64,000 nt of DNA. Source: an uncultured Marinobacter sp. (GTDB lineage: Bacteria; Pseudomonadota; Gammaproteobacteria; Pseudomonadales; Oleiphilaceae). Where the stretch lies: contig NZ_CAMYMK010000002.1 of assembly GCF_947259545.1 (NCBI RefSeq), forward strand, positions 868,001 through 932,000. The letters are read 5' to 3'. The stretch's first letter is position 1; every line of letters begins with the position of its first letter. Below are positions 17,747 to 27,408 of the stretch, in pieces. Below the pieces are notes generated by a model. The model made no database searches. It was not told the DNA's origin and saw only the letters and a program-made list of their open reading frames with translations. Position numbers and translations under genes: made by a program.

Positions 17747-20107
17747 TCAGGAGGGCGCGGATGCCTGACAGTATTGTTCCAGTACTGCCCGCAACATTTC
17801 AATATTGACAGGCTTGGCAACAAATGAATCCATCCCTGCCTGGCGGCACCGTTCTTCATCCTTCTCCATGGCACTGGCGGTCAGCGCGACCACCGGCACT
17901 CGCTCGCGGCCTTGGTCGACTTCCCACTGACGCAGGCGCCGGGTCGCTTCAAACCCATCCACCCGGGGCATAACGCAGTCCATGAACACCAGATCGAATG
18001 GGTGCAGCTGCCAGAGGCTGGCGGCTATTTCACCGTCGTTGGCGGTCATGACATCGCAGCCAAGTTTTTCCAGCAGGCGACGGGTCAGTGTGCGGTTGAC
18101 CGGGTTGTCCTCCACCAGCAACACTTTCATTCGGCCACAGGGTAGCTCCCTGCGCCGCGACGTATCGCTGACAGCCTGGAGCGAGAAGCGGGTAAGGAAC
18201 CGGCGTTCGCCCGAAGCCCGGTCTGCGAACAACTGATGGAGAATCGGAATAAGGCAGGATTCCCGCAGGGATTTGCTCAGGAACGCGTCAGCCCCGGCCT
18301 GGCGGAAATGCTCGGCATCGCCTCGCTGGGGGTTGGACGAGAGCAGCAGCAGACGGGTCTCCGCCCACTGGGGATTGCTGCGGATTTGCCGGCACAGCAG
18401 GTCGCTATCCATATCCGGCACGAAGCCGTCCAGGACGATGGCGTCGAACGGATGCTGGTTATCCGAGGCCAGACGGACAGAAGTCAGCGCCTCGCCTGCG
18501 GATTTGACCGCTTCAATGTGCAGATCGTGGCGTGACAGCATCTCCAGGGTGATCTTGCGGGATAATTCGTAGGAGTCCACCACCAGAATTCGCCGGCCCT
18601 TGACCATACGGGTATCCGGTCGGATTCGGGTAGAGCTTTCCGGCGCCACCGGCAGTGACAGCTCCGCCCAGAACGTTGTGCCTTCGCCGGGCCGGCTTTC
18701 CACATCCAGGGATCCATCCATCAACCTGACCAGTTGGCGGCAGATGGTCAGGCCCAGTCCGGCACCAGGAAGCTGCCGCTGGAAGCTCTGGCCAAGCTGG
18801 ACATAGGGTTCATACACCAGCGGCAAGTCTTCCGGGTTGATGCCAACGCCGGTATCTTCGACTGCCAGGCGCAGGCGTACCAGGTTATCCCTGCGGCCAA
18901 GCACTTCCACGCTGATCAGGACATGCCCGGAGTCGGTGAACTTGATGGCGTTGGAGGTCAGGTTCAGCAGAATCTGGCGCACCCGAACCGGGTCGCCGCG
19001 AAGGGCCCACGGCAGGTCTTCATCGACCCGCAACTCCAGCGCCAGGCCTTTCTCGCGGGCGCGGGTGCCGAGCATATGCACCAAGTCGTTCAGGGTTTCC
19101 CGCAGATCGAATGGCAGGTCTTCCAGCACCAGCTTGCCAGCTTCCATGCTGGAGATGTCGAGCAGATCGTTAATAATGGCCGACAGGCTCTCGGAGGCAC
19201 TCAGCAGAGTCTGGACGAACTCACGTTGCTCCTGATCCAGGGGGGTGTCCGTCAGCAGGTTGGCGTAGCCAAGCACCGATTGCAGGGGTATGCGAAGTTC
19301 GTGGCTGACGTTGGCCAGGAACTGGTTCTTGGCATGATTGGCCCGGACCGCCTCATCGCGCTCGCCCTGAGACTGTATGGTGGTCTGGCGCAGGGAACGG
19401 GTGTCTTCCAGCAACTGCAGCCGCATCTTGTTCAGAGCCTGTTCAAGCTCACTGAGCTCGTCGCTGTGCTTTGGCTCCTTGCGTCGAAGGTGCAACGGTT
19501 CGATCAGCGCGTCCAGGTTCAGGCGCGCGGCATAGTCCGCCATGGTTTCCAGGTGCCGTGAGATGGTCATCCTGACAATCAGCAGCAGTCCCAGGGAACC
19601 CAGCAGCAGGATCAGCGACTGGAACCCCAGGGTCATCAGCGCCCGGTTCATCAGTTCATCGTGAACCTGTGCCAGCGAAGAGGTAATGGTAAGGGTGCCC
19701 AGGTCCTGAGGGGCATTAAAAGAGGAGCGATTAAAGACCAGCGGAAAGGACTGGGAAATCACGCGGCCCTCGGGGTAGGTGCCGGTACTGAACTCCTCGC
19801 CTCCGGTGATCGTCACCTTGGCATGCTGGATCACCGGCATAGCCCGCATGTCATCCAGGCTGTTGGCCACCTCGCTGAAATTCATCAGCCAGATGTTGTT
19901 GCTCATACTGCCGGAAATCAGCTCGGCCGCTTTTGTCTGGGTGTTGCGAAGCTCTTCGGTGCGGCGTTCATACTCGCCAATCATCTGCAGACCGGTAGCC
20001 GCCAGCGACAGCACAATGGCGAACAGCAGTACATACACCAGCAGCCTTGCTGCCAGTGGTCGTACACCCATTCGTTTGAATAACCGGATCAAAGGCAAGG
20101 CACGCAT
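17747..20107 (-). CDS. Hybrid sensor histidine kinase with two receiver domains
   Basis: This inner-membrane kinase has 786 residues. TM1 (about 20-40) and TM2 (about 161-180) enclose a small periplasmic sensor region, followed by a linker/coiled coil, an HisKA box with H269 in [10 protein letters not shown], and an HATPase domain with N-box [15 protein letters not shown] and GAGLGLTI. Two receivers follow: REC1 (about 505-625) with phosphoacceptor D560, and REC2 (about 660-780) with LVEDN and D710 in [14 protein letters not shown]1 has lost one residue of the acidic pair (VDSYE in place of the usual DD/ED) and may be degenerate. There is no HPt domain, so a separate phosphotransfer partner is likely. 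The ligand and target are unknown. Confidence 0.92.
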   Translation of the reverse strand: MRALPLIRLFKRMGVRPLAARLLVYVLLFAIVLSLAATGLQMIGEYERRTEELRNTQTKAAELISGSMSNNIWLMNFSEVANSLDDMRAMPVIQHAKVTITGGEEFSTGTYPEGRVISQSFPLVFNRSSFNAPQDLGTLTITSSLAQVHDELMNRALMTLGFQSLILLLGSLGLLLIVRMTISRHLETMADYAARLNLDALIEPLHLRRKEPKHSDELSELEQALNKMRLQLLEDTRSLRQTTIQSQGERDEAVRANHAKNQFLANVSHELRIPLQSVLGYANLLTDTPLDQEQREFVQTLLSASESLSAIINDLLDISSMEAGKLVLEDLPFDLRETLNDLVHMLGTRAREKGLALELRVDEDLPWALRGDPVRVRQILLNLTSNAIKFTDSGHVLISVEVLGRRDNLVRLRLAVEDTGVGINPEDLPLVYEPYVQLGQSFQRQLPGAGLGLTICRQLVRLMDGSLDVESRPGEGTTFWAELSLPVAPESSTRIRPDTRMVKGRRILVVDSYELSRKITLEMLSRHDLHIEAVKSAGEALTSVRLASDNQHPFDAIVLDGFVPDMDSDLLCRQIRSNPQWAETRLLLLSSNPQRGDAEHFRQAGADAFLSKSLRESCLIPILHQLFADRASGERRFLTRFSLQAVSDTSRRRELPCGRMKVLLVEDNPVNRTLTRRLLEKLGCDVMTANDGEIAASLWQLHPFDLVFMDCVMPRVDGFEATRRLRQWEVDQGRERVPVVALTASAMEKDEERCRQAGMDSFVAKPVNIEMLRAVLEQYCQASAPS

Positions 20108-20125
20108 TCCCTGTGACTAATGAAC

Positions 20126-20159
20126 AGGCGGTTTCTTTTTATAAACAGACAAACCGCCT
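20126..20159 (-). terminator. Possible terminator between trmO and the sensor kinase
   Basis: AGGCGGTTT at 20126-20134 pairs with AAACCGCCT at 20151-20159 around a 16-base loop. On the minus strand it lies after the trmO stop and before the kinase start. There is no clean T-tract, so termination is uncertain. Confidence 0.45.
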
Positions 20160-20174
20160 TAAACTCCGATGAGT

Positions 20175-20906
20175 TTAACAGACCGTCAGCACTTCGACAC
20201 GTTCCCCGCCGGGATCATGGATAAAACGGAAACGTACGTTCAGATCATACAGATGGGCGCCGTAAATCCGTTCCTCTTCCCGCCCTCTTCGAAAGGACGG
20301 GCGAGGGTCATAACTCACCACGTCTTCAATCAACGACCGAAGGTCGGGATAGGTTTCCGGGGGCAGGGCGGCCAGTTGGGTTTCCGCCTCGTCCAGGAAC
20401 ACAACGGGCAAACGCTCCGTCGGTGGCGAGTCCGCCCACCCCAGGCTGGCGTCGGGTACCGAGTCTGCAAATGGCAGGTAGGGTTTGATATCGAGAATGG
20501 GCGTGCCCTCGATCAGGTCATGATCACTGATCCGCAGGATCAGCCGGCCGTTTTCCCGCCGCAACCCCGCGTTGCGCACCACCGATAACCCCAGGCTGTT
20601 GGGCCGGAATGGCGATCGGCTGGCAAAGACCCCCATCTTTCGATTGCCCCCAAGACGGGGAGGGCGAACCACCGGACGCCAGTCCTCCCGCACTGCCTCA
20701 TGGAACTGAAAGGTCAGCCACAGGTGGCTGGCAGTTTCCAGCCCCCGGAAGGCATCCTCCCGGTCGAATGGTGGTGCAATCACCAGGTCCGCATGGGCAT
20801 GGCGGGTCAGCCCCGGCTGGCGGGGAACCCCGAACTTGTCCCTGAAACAGGAGTGGGCGTGGGCAATGGGCGTTAACGTCAGTGCGTCTTGAGGTGTGAA
20901 AGTCAT
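20175..20906 (-). CDS. trmO: tRNA (N6-threonylcarbamoyladenosine37-N6)-methyltransferase TrmO
   Basis: TrmO (YaeB/TsaA) adds an N6-methyl group from S-adenosylmethionine to t6A37 in threonine tRNA, tuning decoding. It is a beta-barrel SAM enzyme rather than a Rossmann methyltransferase. Characteristic segments are FGVPRQPGL near the N-terminus, GVFASRSPFRPNSLGLSVV and the DIKPYLPFAD motif. A C-terminal extension with DPRPSFRRGREEE and YGAHLYDLNVRF matches proteobacterial TrmO. The 243-residue length is typical. The start overlaps the stop of the preceding envelope gene by four bases (ATGA), so the two are translationally linked. Confidence 0.95.
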   Translation of the reverse strand: MTFTPQDALTLTPIAHAHSCFRDKFGVPRQPGLTRHAHADLVIAPPFDREDAFRGLETASHLWLTFQFHEAVREDWRPVVRPPRLGGNRKMGVFASRSPFRPNSLGLSVVRNAGLRRENGRLILRISDHDLIEGTPILDIKPYLPFADSVPDASLGWADSPPTERLPVVFLDEAETQLAALPPETYPDLRSLIEDVVSYDPRPSFRRGREEERIYGAHLYDLNVRFRFIHDPGGERVEVLTVC

Positions 20907-21982
20907 GATCGGTCAATGGTACCCGAGAAATACAGCTCAATCCGCAAAATCAGGGAGGCCCGGTCCTTGAAACTGTCTTCCCGCGGGAATTCCAGTGCCG
21001 GAATGATCTCGCCATACAGCCAGTCACTGTGCAAGCGGTACCGGTAGGTCATGTCCGTAAAGACCGACGTGTGTCGCCAGTTGGGCTTGCTCTCGCCCAG
21101 CACGCCAAGGCGTGGGCTGATCGTGGATCGATTGTTCAGGCGCTTGTGGAAATTGAAGGTTTGCGCCATTTCGAACTTGCGCATCTCGTGAACCCACTCC
21201 AGTTCGCTGGCGGCCAGGAAGCTCCAGCCTTTCCCCAGATTTCGGCCAGCCCCTAACCAGCTTCTGGTGCCCCAGCCATCCTGGTGGAAATAGTACAACC
21301 GCTGTTCTGCTGTCAGGCTCCAGTTTTTGTCCAGTTGCCAGCGCTTGCCGGCTTTGAGCCGAACAAAAGCGTCGGTAGGAAATCGTAACCGGACACCCAC
21401 ATCGGTACTGAGATTAATGGCATCTCCGACCTCCGACAGATAACGAAGCGCACCCGTCGCCTCGGTATCCGAGCGTTCGTCCTCGGTTAACTGCCGATCC
21501 CGTCGTCGTTCGGAGAGGGGAATCAGTTCGTCGCTCTCACTCTCGATAACCAGCCGCAGCTTTTCTTTAACCGTGGGAACATCAAGACGAAACTTCGCTT
21601 CCGGTTCCAGTTGTGCCGGATCACCGTATTCCGATTCTGTGGCGAACCCCAGCCTTAAGTAACTCTCATTGTTGGGCAGGCCGGCATCGGCGCCGGACAG
21701 TGTCCGGTCGGCCCACTCGCCCAAGGCCTGAATGCGGGAGCCCTGGGTGCGCTCCTGCCGCAGGACCCAGTTACTCGCAATTATCCAGTAGGTGTCCCGG
21801 GGTTCCAGCCAGTAGTCCTCGGGAGAGAATTCGTAAAAATCGGGTGGCAGCGATTCCGGCGAGAGCACATCGCGCACGGCGGGGTCTTTGATGATGAAAA
21901 CGGGATCGGCGGCGTGTGCGGGGAGAAATGTTCCTGATGCTGCAATCAGTAGCCCCAGGACTGCCAGAGTGTTCTTACCCAA
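20903..21982 (-). CDS. Hypothetical outer-membrane/envelope protein
   Basis: I do not recognise this protein. A signal peptide is clear (LAVLGLLIAASG ending PAHAA). The mature protein has an acidic N-terminal region and then long beta-strands (for example RFPTDAFVRLKAGKRW and LYYFHQDGWGTRSW), with a C-terminal LRIELYFSGT, consistent with a barrel-like outer-membrane protein. The frame is open from an ATG at 22015, giving 370 residues, but that overlaps coaE by 41 bases. A TTG at 21982 starts just before the signal peptide and leaves an overlap of only 8 bases, so it is preferred, with modest certainty. The stop overlaps the trmO start. Confidence 0.7.
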   Translation of the reverse strand: MGKNTLAVLGLLIAASGTFLPAHAADPVFIIKDPAVRDVLSPESLPPDFYEFSPEDYWLEPRDTYWIIASNWVLRQERTQGSRIQALGEWADRTLSGADAGLPNNESYLRLGFATESEYGDPAQLEPEAKFRLDVPTVKEKLRLVIESESDELIPLSERRRDRQLTEDERSDTEATGALRYLSEVGDAINLSTDVGVRLRFPTDAFVRLKAGKRWQLDKNWSLTAEQRLYYFHQDGWGTRSWLGAGRNLGKGWSFLAASELEWVHEMRKFEMAQTFNFHKRLNNRSTISPRLGVLGESKPNWRHTSVFTDMTYRYRLHSDWLYGEIIPALEFPREDSFKDRASLILRIELYFSGTIDRS

Positions 21983-22574
21983 AGGCCACCATAAACTTCT
22001 TGTGCAGCTCACCAACCTGTCTTTCCACGTCGTCCATCACCTCGTTATTATCCACCACTTCGTCTGCTTTTTGCAGGCGCTTTTCGCGGGGCATCTGGGC
22101 GGCGATGATACGCTCCACCTGTGCTTTATCGTTATCATCGCGGGCCATGGTGCGGGACAGCTGAACCTCCACCGGCACATCCACCACCACGACTTTTTCC
22201 ACCAACTGGTGCTGGTCGGTTTCCAGCAACAGCGGTGACACCAGCAGCACATAGGGCAGGGAATAGTCGGCCGGATGCAGCTGACGAATCAACTCCTCCC
22301 GGATCACCGGATGCAGCAGCCCCTCAAGCCAGGTCCGTTCCTCCGGCTGCTCAAACACAATACTGCGTAAACGGGCGCGGTCCAGGGAGCCGTCTGCCTG
22401 GAGAATATCCTCCCCGAAATGCTCGGCAATCCTGGCCAGTGCAGGAGTGCCCGGCTCAACGACCTCCCGGGCCACATCATCCGCATCGACCCAGTGCACC
22501 CCCAGCGCGCCGAACATCCGCGCCACCGTAGACTTGCCGGAGCCAATCCCCCCGGTTAACCCGATAACCGCCAT
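21975..22574 (-). CDS. coaE: Dephospho-CoA kinase
   Basis: CoaE phosphorylates the 3'-hydroxyl of dephospho-CoA, the last step of CoA synthesis. The P-loop GLTGGIGSGKST is near residues 5-16, DADDVAREV forms the substrate-side acidic motif, and SPLLLET and RDDNDKAQVERII follow. The 199-residue length is normal. The ATG at 22574 overlaps the pilD stop (TAATG); a longer frame to 22631 lies inside pilD and was rejected. The pilD-coaE linkage is common in gammaproteobacteria. Confidence 0.96.
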   Translation of the reverse strand: MAVIGLTGGIGSGKSTVARMFGALGVHWVDADDVAREVVEPGTPALARIAEHFGEDILQADGSLDRARLRSIVFEQPEERTWLEGLLHPVIREELIRQLHPADYSLPYVLLVSPLLLETDQHQLVEKVVVVDVPVEVQLSRTMARDDNDKAQVERIIAAQMPREKRLQKADEVVDNNEVMDDVERQVGELHKKFMVAFG

Positions 22575-23449
22575 TACGCCCCCAGGAATCCGAACCACCA
22601 AGCCTGAATCTCGGCACCGAACCACAAGCACAACAACCCGGCCGCCGCCAGATAAGGCCCAAACGGAATCGGCACCTCACGCCCGTGCTTGCGGAACACC
22701 ATCAGAGAAATCCCAACAACGGCCCCAACCACGGAAGACAACAGAATCACCGCCGGCAACAACTGCCAGCCCAGCCAGGCCCCCAGGGCCGCCAACAGCT
22801 TGAAATCGCCATGGCCCATGCCTTCCTTGCCGGTCATCAACTTGAACAGCCAATACACCGACCACAGCGACAGATAGCCCGCCACCGCGCCCCAGAAAGC
22901 ACTGTGAAAATCCGTCAGTACACCAAAGTAATTCAGTACCAGTCCCAGCCACATCAGCGGCAGGGTCATGCTGTCCGGCAGCAACTGGGTGTCAAAATCA
23001 ATCATTGTCATCGCCACCAGCGACCACACCAGCAGCAAAGCCAGAAGCGATGACACGGATGGCCCCAGGATCGCGACGGTCACCACCGAGAAAACCGCCG
23101 TCAGGGCCTCAATGATGGGGTAACGGGGCGAAATCCGCGTCTTGCAGGACGAACACTTGCCGCCCAGCACCAGGTAACTGACCACCGGAATGTTCTCCCA
23201 GGCCCGGATCCTGTGATCGCACGAAGGGCAGGTAGAGGCAGGGGATGACAGGGTAATAGCCGCCTCAGGCTTGCGCTGTTCCTCAGATAACTCCAGAAAC
23301 TCCTCGCACTGACAGCGCCAGTCCTGGTGCATCATCTTCGGCAGGCGAAGAATCACCACATTGAGGAAACTGCCAATACATAGGGAAAAAAGCACCACCG
23401 ACAAATACAGCAGCCACGGCGTGGCCAGTAGGGAATCAAGAATTTGCAT
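22574..23449 (-). CDS. pilD: Type IV prepilin peptidase / N-methyltransferase
   Basis: PilD is a polytopic inner-membrane enzyme that cleaves the leader of type IV prepilins and related pseudopilins and methylates the new N-terminal phenylalanine. The cytoplasmic cysteine motif (CPSC...CSSC) and the two catalytic aspartates, in MIDFDTQLLPD and GHGDFKLLAALG, are intact, with about eight hydrophobic helices across 291 residues. It is the last pil gene of a minus-strand pilB-pilC-pilD run. An 84-base gap to pilC contains a short palindrome. The substrate in this window is the PilA at 26870. Confidence 0.97.
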   Translation of the reverse strand: MQILDSLLATPWLLYLSVVLFSLCIGSFLNVVILRLPKMMHQDWRCQCEEFLELSEEQRKPEAAITLSSPASTCPSCDHRIRAWENIPVVSYLVLGGKCSSCKTRISPRYPIIEALTAVFSVVTVAILGPSVSSLLALLLVWSLVAMTMIDFDTQLLPDSMTLPLMWLGLVLNYFGVLTDFHSAFWGAVAGYLSLWSVYWLFKLMTGKEGMGHGDFKLLAALGAWLGWQLLPAVILLSSVVGAVVGISLMVFRKHGREVPIPFGPYLAAAGLLCLWFGAEIQAWWFGFLGA

Positions 23450-23481
23450 GAAATATCCGAAAACCGGGAGCGGAAAGAAAC

Positions 23482-23513
23482 GTAGGTCGGGTTAGCGAAG
23501 CGTAACCCGACAC
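23482..23513. repeat. Short REP-like palindrome, copy 3
   Basis: GTAGGTCGGGTTAGCG is followed by the complementary GTAACCCGAC, within the 84-base gap between pilC and pilD on the transcribed strand. It could form an mRNA hairpin that lowers or stabilises the downstream pilD segment; this is inference. Confidence 0.85.
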
Positions 23514-23533
23514 AACTAATTGATCTATGGACC

Positions 23534-24751
23534 CTACACAACCTGACCCATCTGGAAGATCGGCAGGTACATGCCAACGATCAGACCACCAACAAGAACA
23601 CCCAGAACCGCCATAATCATTGGTTCCATCAGTGCTGTCAGGTTATCCACCATGTCATCAACCACGCCCTCGTAGTGGTCAGCGACTTTCTCCAGCATTT
23701 CATCCAGGTTACCGGATTCCTCACCAATGGCAGTCAACTGCACGGCCATAACAGGAAATACGCCGGTTTGCCTCATGGACGCCTGTAGCTGCGTACCGCT
23801 GGATACCTCGTCCTTGATCTTGCTTACCGCATCACGATACACGGCATTGCCGGTCGCACCGGATACTGATTCAAGGGCATCAACAAGTGGCACGCCTGCT
23901 GCGAAGGTGGTTGAAAGCACGCGACCGAACTTTGCCACGGCGGACTTATCGAGAATCTCTCCGACAATTGGAAGCTTAAGCAAATACTTGTCCACAAAGT
24001 CCGAGAATTTTTGGGACCGTCGTTTTGCCTCCTTGAACAGGAAGACCAAGCCAACGATGCCGAGAAGAACGATAAACCACCATTCCTGCATCCATTCAGA
24101 GATGCCGATGATGAACTGAGTAAACACCGGAAGGTCGGCACCAAAGCCCTGGAACAGACTTTCAAACTGGGGCACCACTTTCACGAGAAGAATGGCAGTA
24201 ACAACAATGGCGACCACAACAACCGCAATCGGGTAGGTCATTGCCTTTTTGACTTTCTTCTTCAGCGTTTCGGTTTTTTCAAGATAGGTTGCGATTCGGT
24301 CAAGCATCTGTTCGAGGGCACCGGCTTTCTCGCCGGAATCCACGAGGTTGCAGTAAAGGTCATCGAAATGCTTCGGGTGACGGCGGAGCGCGCCAGCAAA
24401 GCTGGTACCCGAGGCAACATCATTCCGGATGGCGCCAACCAGCTCTTTCAGTCCCTGGTTCTCAAGCCCATCCGTCACGATATCGAAACTCTGAACCAGC
24501 GGTACCCCTGCTTTCATCATGGTCGCCATCTGACGCGTAAACATGGCGATATCAAACGGCGTAATTTTCTTGCTGCCGCCGAACAGAGGCTTTGGCTTTT
24601 TCTTGACCTTGTCCGGATTAATACCCTGCTTGCGCAATTGGGCCTTCACCAGCGCCAGATTGGTGCCGGACACTTCGCCTTTGGTTTTGTTGCCTTTGCG
24701 GTCTTTGCCTTCCCAGACAAATGCCTGAAGCTTTTGTGCTTTTTCTGCCAT
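23534..24751 (-). CDS. pilC: Type IV pilus inner-membrane platform protein PilC
   Basis: PilC is the polytopic platform protein that couples the PilB and PilT motors to pilin assembly. Two GspF domains (about residues 70-195 and 275-400) are each linked to hydrophobic segments; TRQMATMMKAGVPLVQSF opens the first and STTFAAGVPLVDALESV opens the second. The 405-residue length is typical. It begins two bases after the pilB stop, so the two genes are tightly coupled. The C-terminus ends YLPIFQMGQVV, a standard family ending. Confidence 0.97.
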   Translation of the reverse strand: MAEKAQKLQAFVWEGKDRKGNKTKGEVSGTNLALVKAQLRKQGINPDKVKKKPKPLFGGSKKITPFDIAMFTRQMATMMKAGVPLVQSFDIVTDGLENQGLKELVGAIRNDVASGTSFAGALRRHPKHFDDLYCNLVDSGEKAGALEQMLDRIATYLEKTETLKKKVKKAMTYPIAVVVVAIVVTAILLVKVVPQFESLFQGFGADLPVFTQFIIGISEWMQEWWFIVLLGIVGLVFLFKEAKRRSQKFSDFVDKYLLKLPIVGEILDKSAVAKFGRVLSTTFAAGVPLVDALESVSGATGNAVYRDAVSKIKDEVSSGTQLQASMRQTGVFPVMAVQLTAIGEESGNLDEMLEKVADHYEGVVDDMVDNLTALMEPMIMAVLGVLVGGLIVGMYLPIFQMGQVV

Positions 24752-24753
24752 GG

Positions 24754-26469
24754 TTAATCCTTCGTCACGCGGTTGGCTTCCTCAAGGCTGGTCACACCCT
24801 CAATCACTTTCTTCAGGGCGGACTGGCGAAGATTGGGGAAGCCTTCGGCCTGAGCCTGCTTTGCAATTTTAATGGAGCTGGCCTCTTCCATAATCATGTT
24901 CGCCAGCTCATCGGTAATCTTGACCACCTCGTAAATACCGACGCGGCCTTTGTATCCTCCATTGCATTTATCACAGCCTTTTGGGCGGTACAACGTGAAG
25001 CCTGTATCAATTTGTTCCTGTGTGAACCCTTCGGCTATAAGCACGTCGTGGGGAATGTCCGCGGGCTTCTTGCAGCTATTGCACAGCCTTCTGCCCAGCC
25101 GTTGGGCAATAATCAGGCTGACAGAGGTAGCGATGTTGAACGCGGGTACCCCCATGTTCATCATCCGTGTCAGCGTTTCCGCCGCGCTGTTTGTGTGTAG
25201 AGTCGAGAGGACCAGGTGGCCGGTCTGGGCGGCCTTGATGGCAATGTTGGCGGTTTCCAGGTCCCGGATCTCACCCACCATGATCACGTCGGGGTCTTGC
25301 CGCAGAAACGCCCGCAGGGCCTCGGCAAACCCAAGGCCGACCTTGGTGTTCACGTTGACCTGGTTGATGCCTTCCAGGTTGATTTCCGCGGGGTCTTCCG
25401 CAGTGGAAATGTTCAGTTCCGGCGTATTCAGAATATTCAGGCCGGTGTAGAGGGATACGGTTTTACCGGAGCCGGTGGGGCCGGTCACCAGAATCATGCC
25501 CTGTGGTTGCTGCAGGGCGTCCATGTACAGTTGTTTCTGTTCTTCTTCATAGCCCAGAACATCAATGCCCAGCTTGGCCTGGCTGGGGTCCAGGATCCGC
25601 AGAACGATTTTCTCGCCCCACAGAGTGGGTAGTGTGTTCACCCGGAAGTCTATGGCTTTGGTCTTGGACAGCTTCATCTTGATCCGGCCGTCCTGGGGAA
25701 CCCGGCGTTCTGAAATGTCCAACTGCGCCATGATTTTTACCCGCGCAGAGATCTTTGGAGCCAACTTGATAGAAGGGCGGGACATCTCCTTCAGAATGCC
25801 ATCTGTCCGATAGCGCACACGGTAGACTTTTTCGTATGGTTCGAAGTGCACATCCGATGCGCCACCTCGAATGGCATCCAGGAGCATTTTGTTGACGTAC
25901 TTTACGATCGGGGCGTCATCAACATCGCTGGCACTTACCGCGCTATCGTCCTCCTGCTCGCCACCTTCAGTTTCCACGCCTTCCAGATCGGCATCCTCAA
26001 GATCCCCCATGGTAGAGTCCTGAGACTCCAGGTACTTTTCGATGGCCGCATGCAGCTTGGCGTCATCAACCAGTATGGCGTCCGTACTGAGACCAGTGTT
26101 GAACTTGATTTCATCCAGAGCCTGGATGTTGGTGGGGTCAGAGACCGCGATAAACAGGCGATTTCCGCGCTTGTATAGAGGTAAGGCGTTGTGTTTCCGA
26201 ATCAGCTTTTCATCAACCACCTTTTCCGGGAGCATCTCTGGAAGAAAGGCGTTGAGGTCCAAAACGGAGACACCAAATTCCATGGCAGCGGAAAAAGCAA
26301 GTCCGCTGCTGTCTGCCAACTTGTTCTGTACGAGATAGGTGATCAGGGGAATGCGGTTCTGGGAGGCCTGAATAAAGGCATCCTTCGCGGTTGCCTCATC
26401 AAGCAGCCCGTCCTCCACGAAGCGACGTGCAAGGCCGGTAAGCGTTACGTTGGATTTGTTAGTAGCCAT
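24754..26469 (-). CDS. pilB: Type IV pilus assembly ATPase PilB
   Basis: PilB is the cytoplasmic hexameric ATPase that powers pilus extension. An N-terminal GspE-II-like domain (about residues 1-150) is followed by an acidic linker (about 155-185) and the ATPase core with Walker A GPTGSGKT (330-337), an aspartate box, the Walker B region MVGEIRDLETA and a histidine box (GHLVLSTLHTNSA). A CxxC pair module (CNSCKKP...CDKCNGG) binds zinc. At 571 residues it matches Pseudomonas PilB. It is divergent from pilA across a 400-base intergenic region. Confidence 0.97.
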   Translation of the reverse strand: MATNKSNVTLTGLARRFVEDGLLDEATAKDAFIQASQNRIPLITYLVQNKLADSSGLAFSAAMEFGVSVLDLNAFLPEMLPEKVVDEKLIRKHNALPLYKRGNRLFIAVSDPTNIQALDEIKFNTGLSTDAILVDDAKLHAAIEKYLESQDSTMGDLEDADLEGVETEGGEQEDDSAVSASDVDDAPIVKYVNKMLLDAIRGGASDVHFEPYEKVYRVRYRTDGILKEMSRPSIKLAPKISARVKIMAQLDISERRVPQDGRIKMKLSKTKAIDFRVNTLPTLWGEKIVLRILDPSQAKLGIDVLGYEEEQKQLYMDALQQPQGMILVTGPTGSGKTVSLYTGLNILNTPELNISTAEDPAEINLEGINQVNVNTKVGLGFAEALRAFLRQDPDVIMVGEIRDLETANIAIKAAQTGHLVLSTLHTNSAAETLTRMMNMGVPAFNIATSVSLIIAQRLGRRLCNSCKKPADIPHDVLIAEGFTQEQIDTGFTLYRPKGCDKCNGGYKGRVGIYEVVKITDELANMIMEEASSIKIAKQAQAEGFPNLRQSALKKVIEGVTSLEEANRVTKD

Positions 26470-26869
26470 AGAGGGTATAAAGAGTGCTGCCTAAGTTGCT
26501 GAAACTCTGCAAAGAGCGAATGTACAAGAGTTTAGATGGCTGGGCATGCTTTGGAAAGTCACGAACTGTAAAGCATCATCCAGCTCAAGGACCGGGCAGG
26601 TGAGCAAGGGGGGGGGCAATTTATACCGAGAGGGTGACCAAATTTGTCAGACACTGACGCCCATTGACATTATTTAACATTTAGGCCGGGTTCGAAATAA
26701 TTCGTGTAAGGCTCGTATCCATCTGATAATAGGGGGGTTGTAGGGTAAAGTAGAAGGTTGGCATGCCCCCTGCTTGGATGAGGTCAGGCTCAAACCGGTT
26801 TCGGGGCACAGCTCCACCGGCCCCGGAGCCATCTCGAGATCAAAAACCGACTAACACAGAGGTTTAATA
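26470..26869. promoter_or_regulatory. pilB-pilA divergent intergenic region (400 bases)
   Basis: No gene was found here. Going from pilB to pilA the region contains a run of nine G at 26608-26616, a small inverted repeat GTCAG-ACA-CTGAC near 26648-26660, and an AT-rich stretch at about 26670-26730. A sigma-54 type promoter and an untranslated leader of roughly 80-90 bases then lead to pilA. PilR binding sites would be expected here but cannot be assigned by eye. Confidence 0.7.
26758..26774 (+). promoter_or_regulatory. Sigma-54 promoter of pilA
   Basis: TTGGCATGCCCCCTGCT carries the -24 GG at 26760-26761 and the -12 GC at 26772-26773, separated by exactly ten bases as the RpoN consensus requires. 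Control of pilA by RpoN with the PilS/PilR pair is established in Pseudomonas; the same control here is inferred. The start of transcription should fall about a dozen bases downstream, near 26785. Confidence 0.8.
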
Positions 26870-27319
26870 ATGAAAAACATTCAGATGAACCAAGCGCAAA
26901 AGGGTTTCACACTGATCGAACTGATGATCGTTGTGGCGATCATTGGTATTCTGGCGGCTGTCGCGATTCCGGCTTATCAGGATTACACCATTCGTGCGAA
27001 GGTGACTGAGATCATCGGCCTTGGTGCTGCAGCGAAAACTTCTATCTCGGAGTACTACACTTCAATGGGGGCCATGCCCACTAACGCAAGCGTGGCCGGC
27101 GTTAATACTAGTGCGGCACAAAGCACCTATGTGAATACAGTCACATACACATATACTAACGCAACCAGTGCGGGTGTAGTTTTTGCAGTCACTAATCTCG
27201 GTGGGGTTACCGGTAACATCGCGTTTGAAGGTTCTGGATCGCAAAATGGCGTTCAGTGGGTCTGTAACGGAGGTGCTACTACCGTTGAGTCTAAGTATCT
27301 CCCAGCTAATTGCCGTTAA
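26870..27319 (+). CDS. pilA: Type IV major pilin
   Basis: This is the structural subunit of the type IV pilus. A short leader ends at the PilD cleavage site [21 protein letters not shown], with Glu5 of the mature protein present, followed by the long hydrophobic N-terminal helix and the [10 protein letters not shown] segment. Two cysteines near the C-terminus (WVCNGG and PANCR) form the D-region disulfide. The 149-residue length is normal. The middle of the mature chain is rich in Ser and Thr, offering sites for O-glycosylation, which fits the glycan genes immediately downstream. An SD-like AGAGG precedes the ATG, and an intrinsic terminator follows. Confidence 0.97.
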   Translation: MKNIQMNQAQKGFTLIELMIVVAIIGILAAVAIPAYQDYTIRAKVTEIIGLGAAAKTSISEYYTSMGAMPTNASVAGVNTSAAQSTYVNTVTYTYTNATSAGVVFAVTNLGGVTGNIAFEGSGSQNGVQWVCNGGATTVESKYLPANCR

Positions 27320-27370
27320 GAACTCAGGCTTAAGTGCCTGATTACTCCATAGTAAATGAGATCTTTAGAA

Positions 27371-27399
27371 AAAGGGGTGACGTAAGTCACCCCTTTTTT
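27371..27399 (+). terminator. Intrinsic terminator of pilA
   Basis: AAGGGGTGAC at 27372-27381 pairs with GTCACCCCTT at 27386-27395 around a four-base loop, followed by a T run through 27399. It lies about 50 bases after the pilA stop and ends ten bases before the next start, so the downstream gene needs readthrough or its own promoter. Confidence 0.92.
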
Positions 27400-27408
27400 G
27401 GTGACGTA

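Noticed and set aside
26685..26705. GGGTTCGAAA resembling a tRNA T-loop upstream of pilA
   Set aside because: No acceptor or anticodon stem pairs around it, so there is no tRNA gene.
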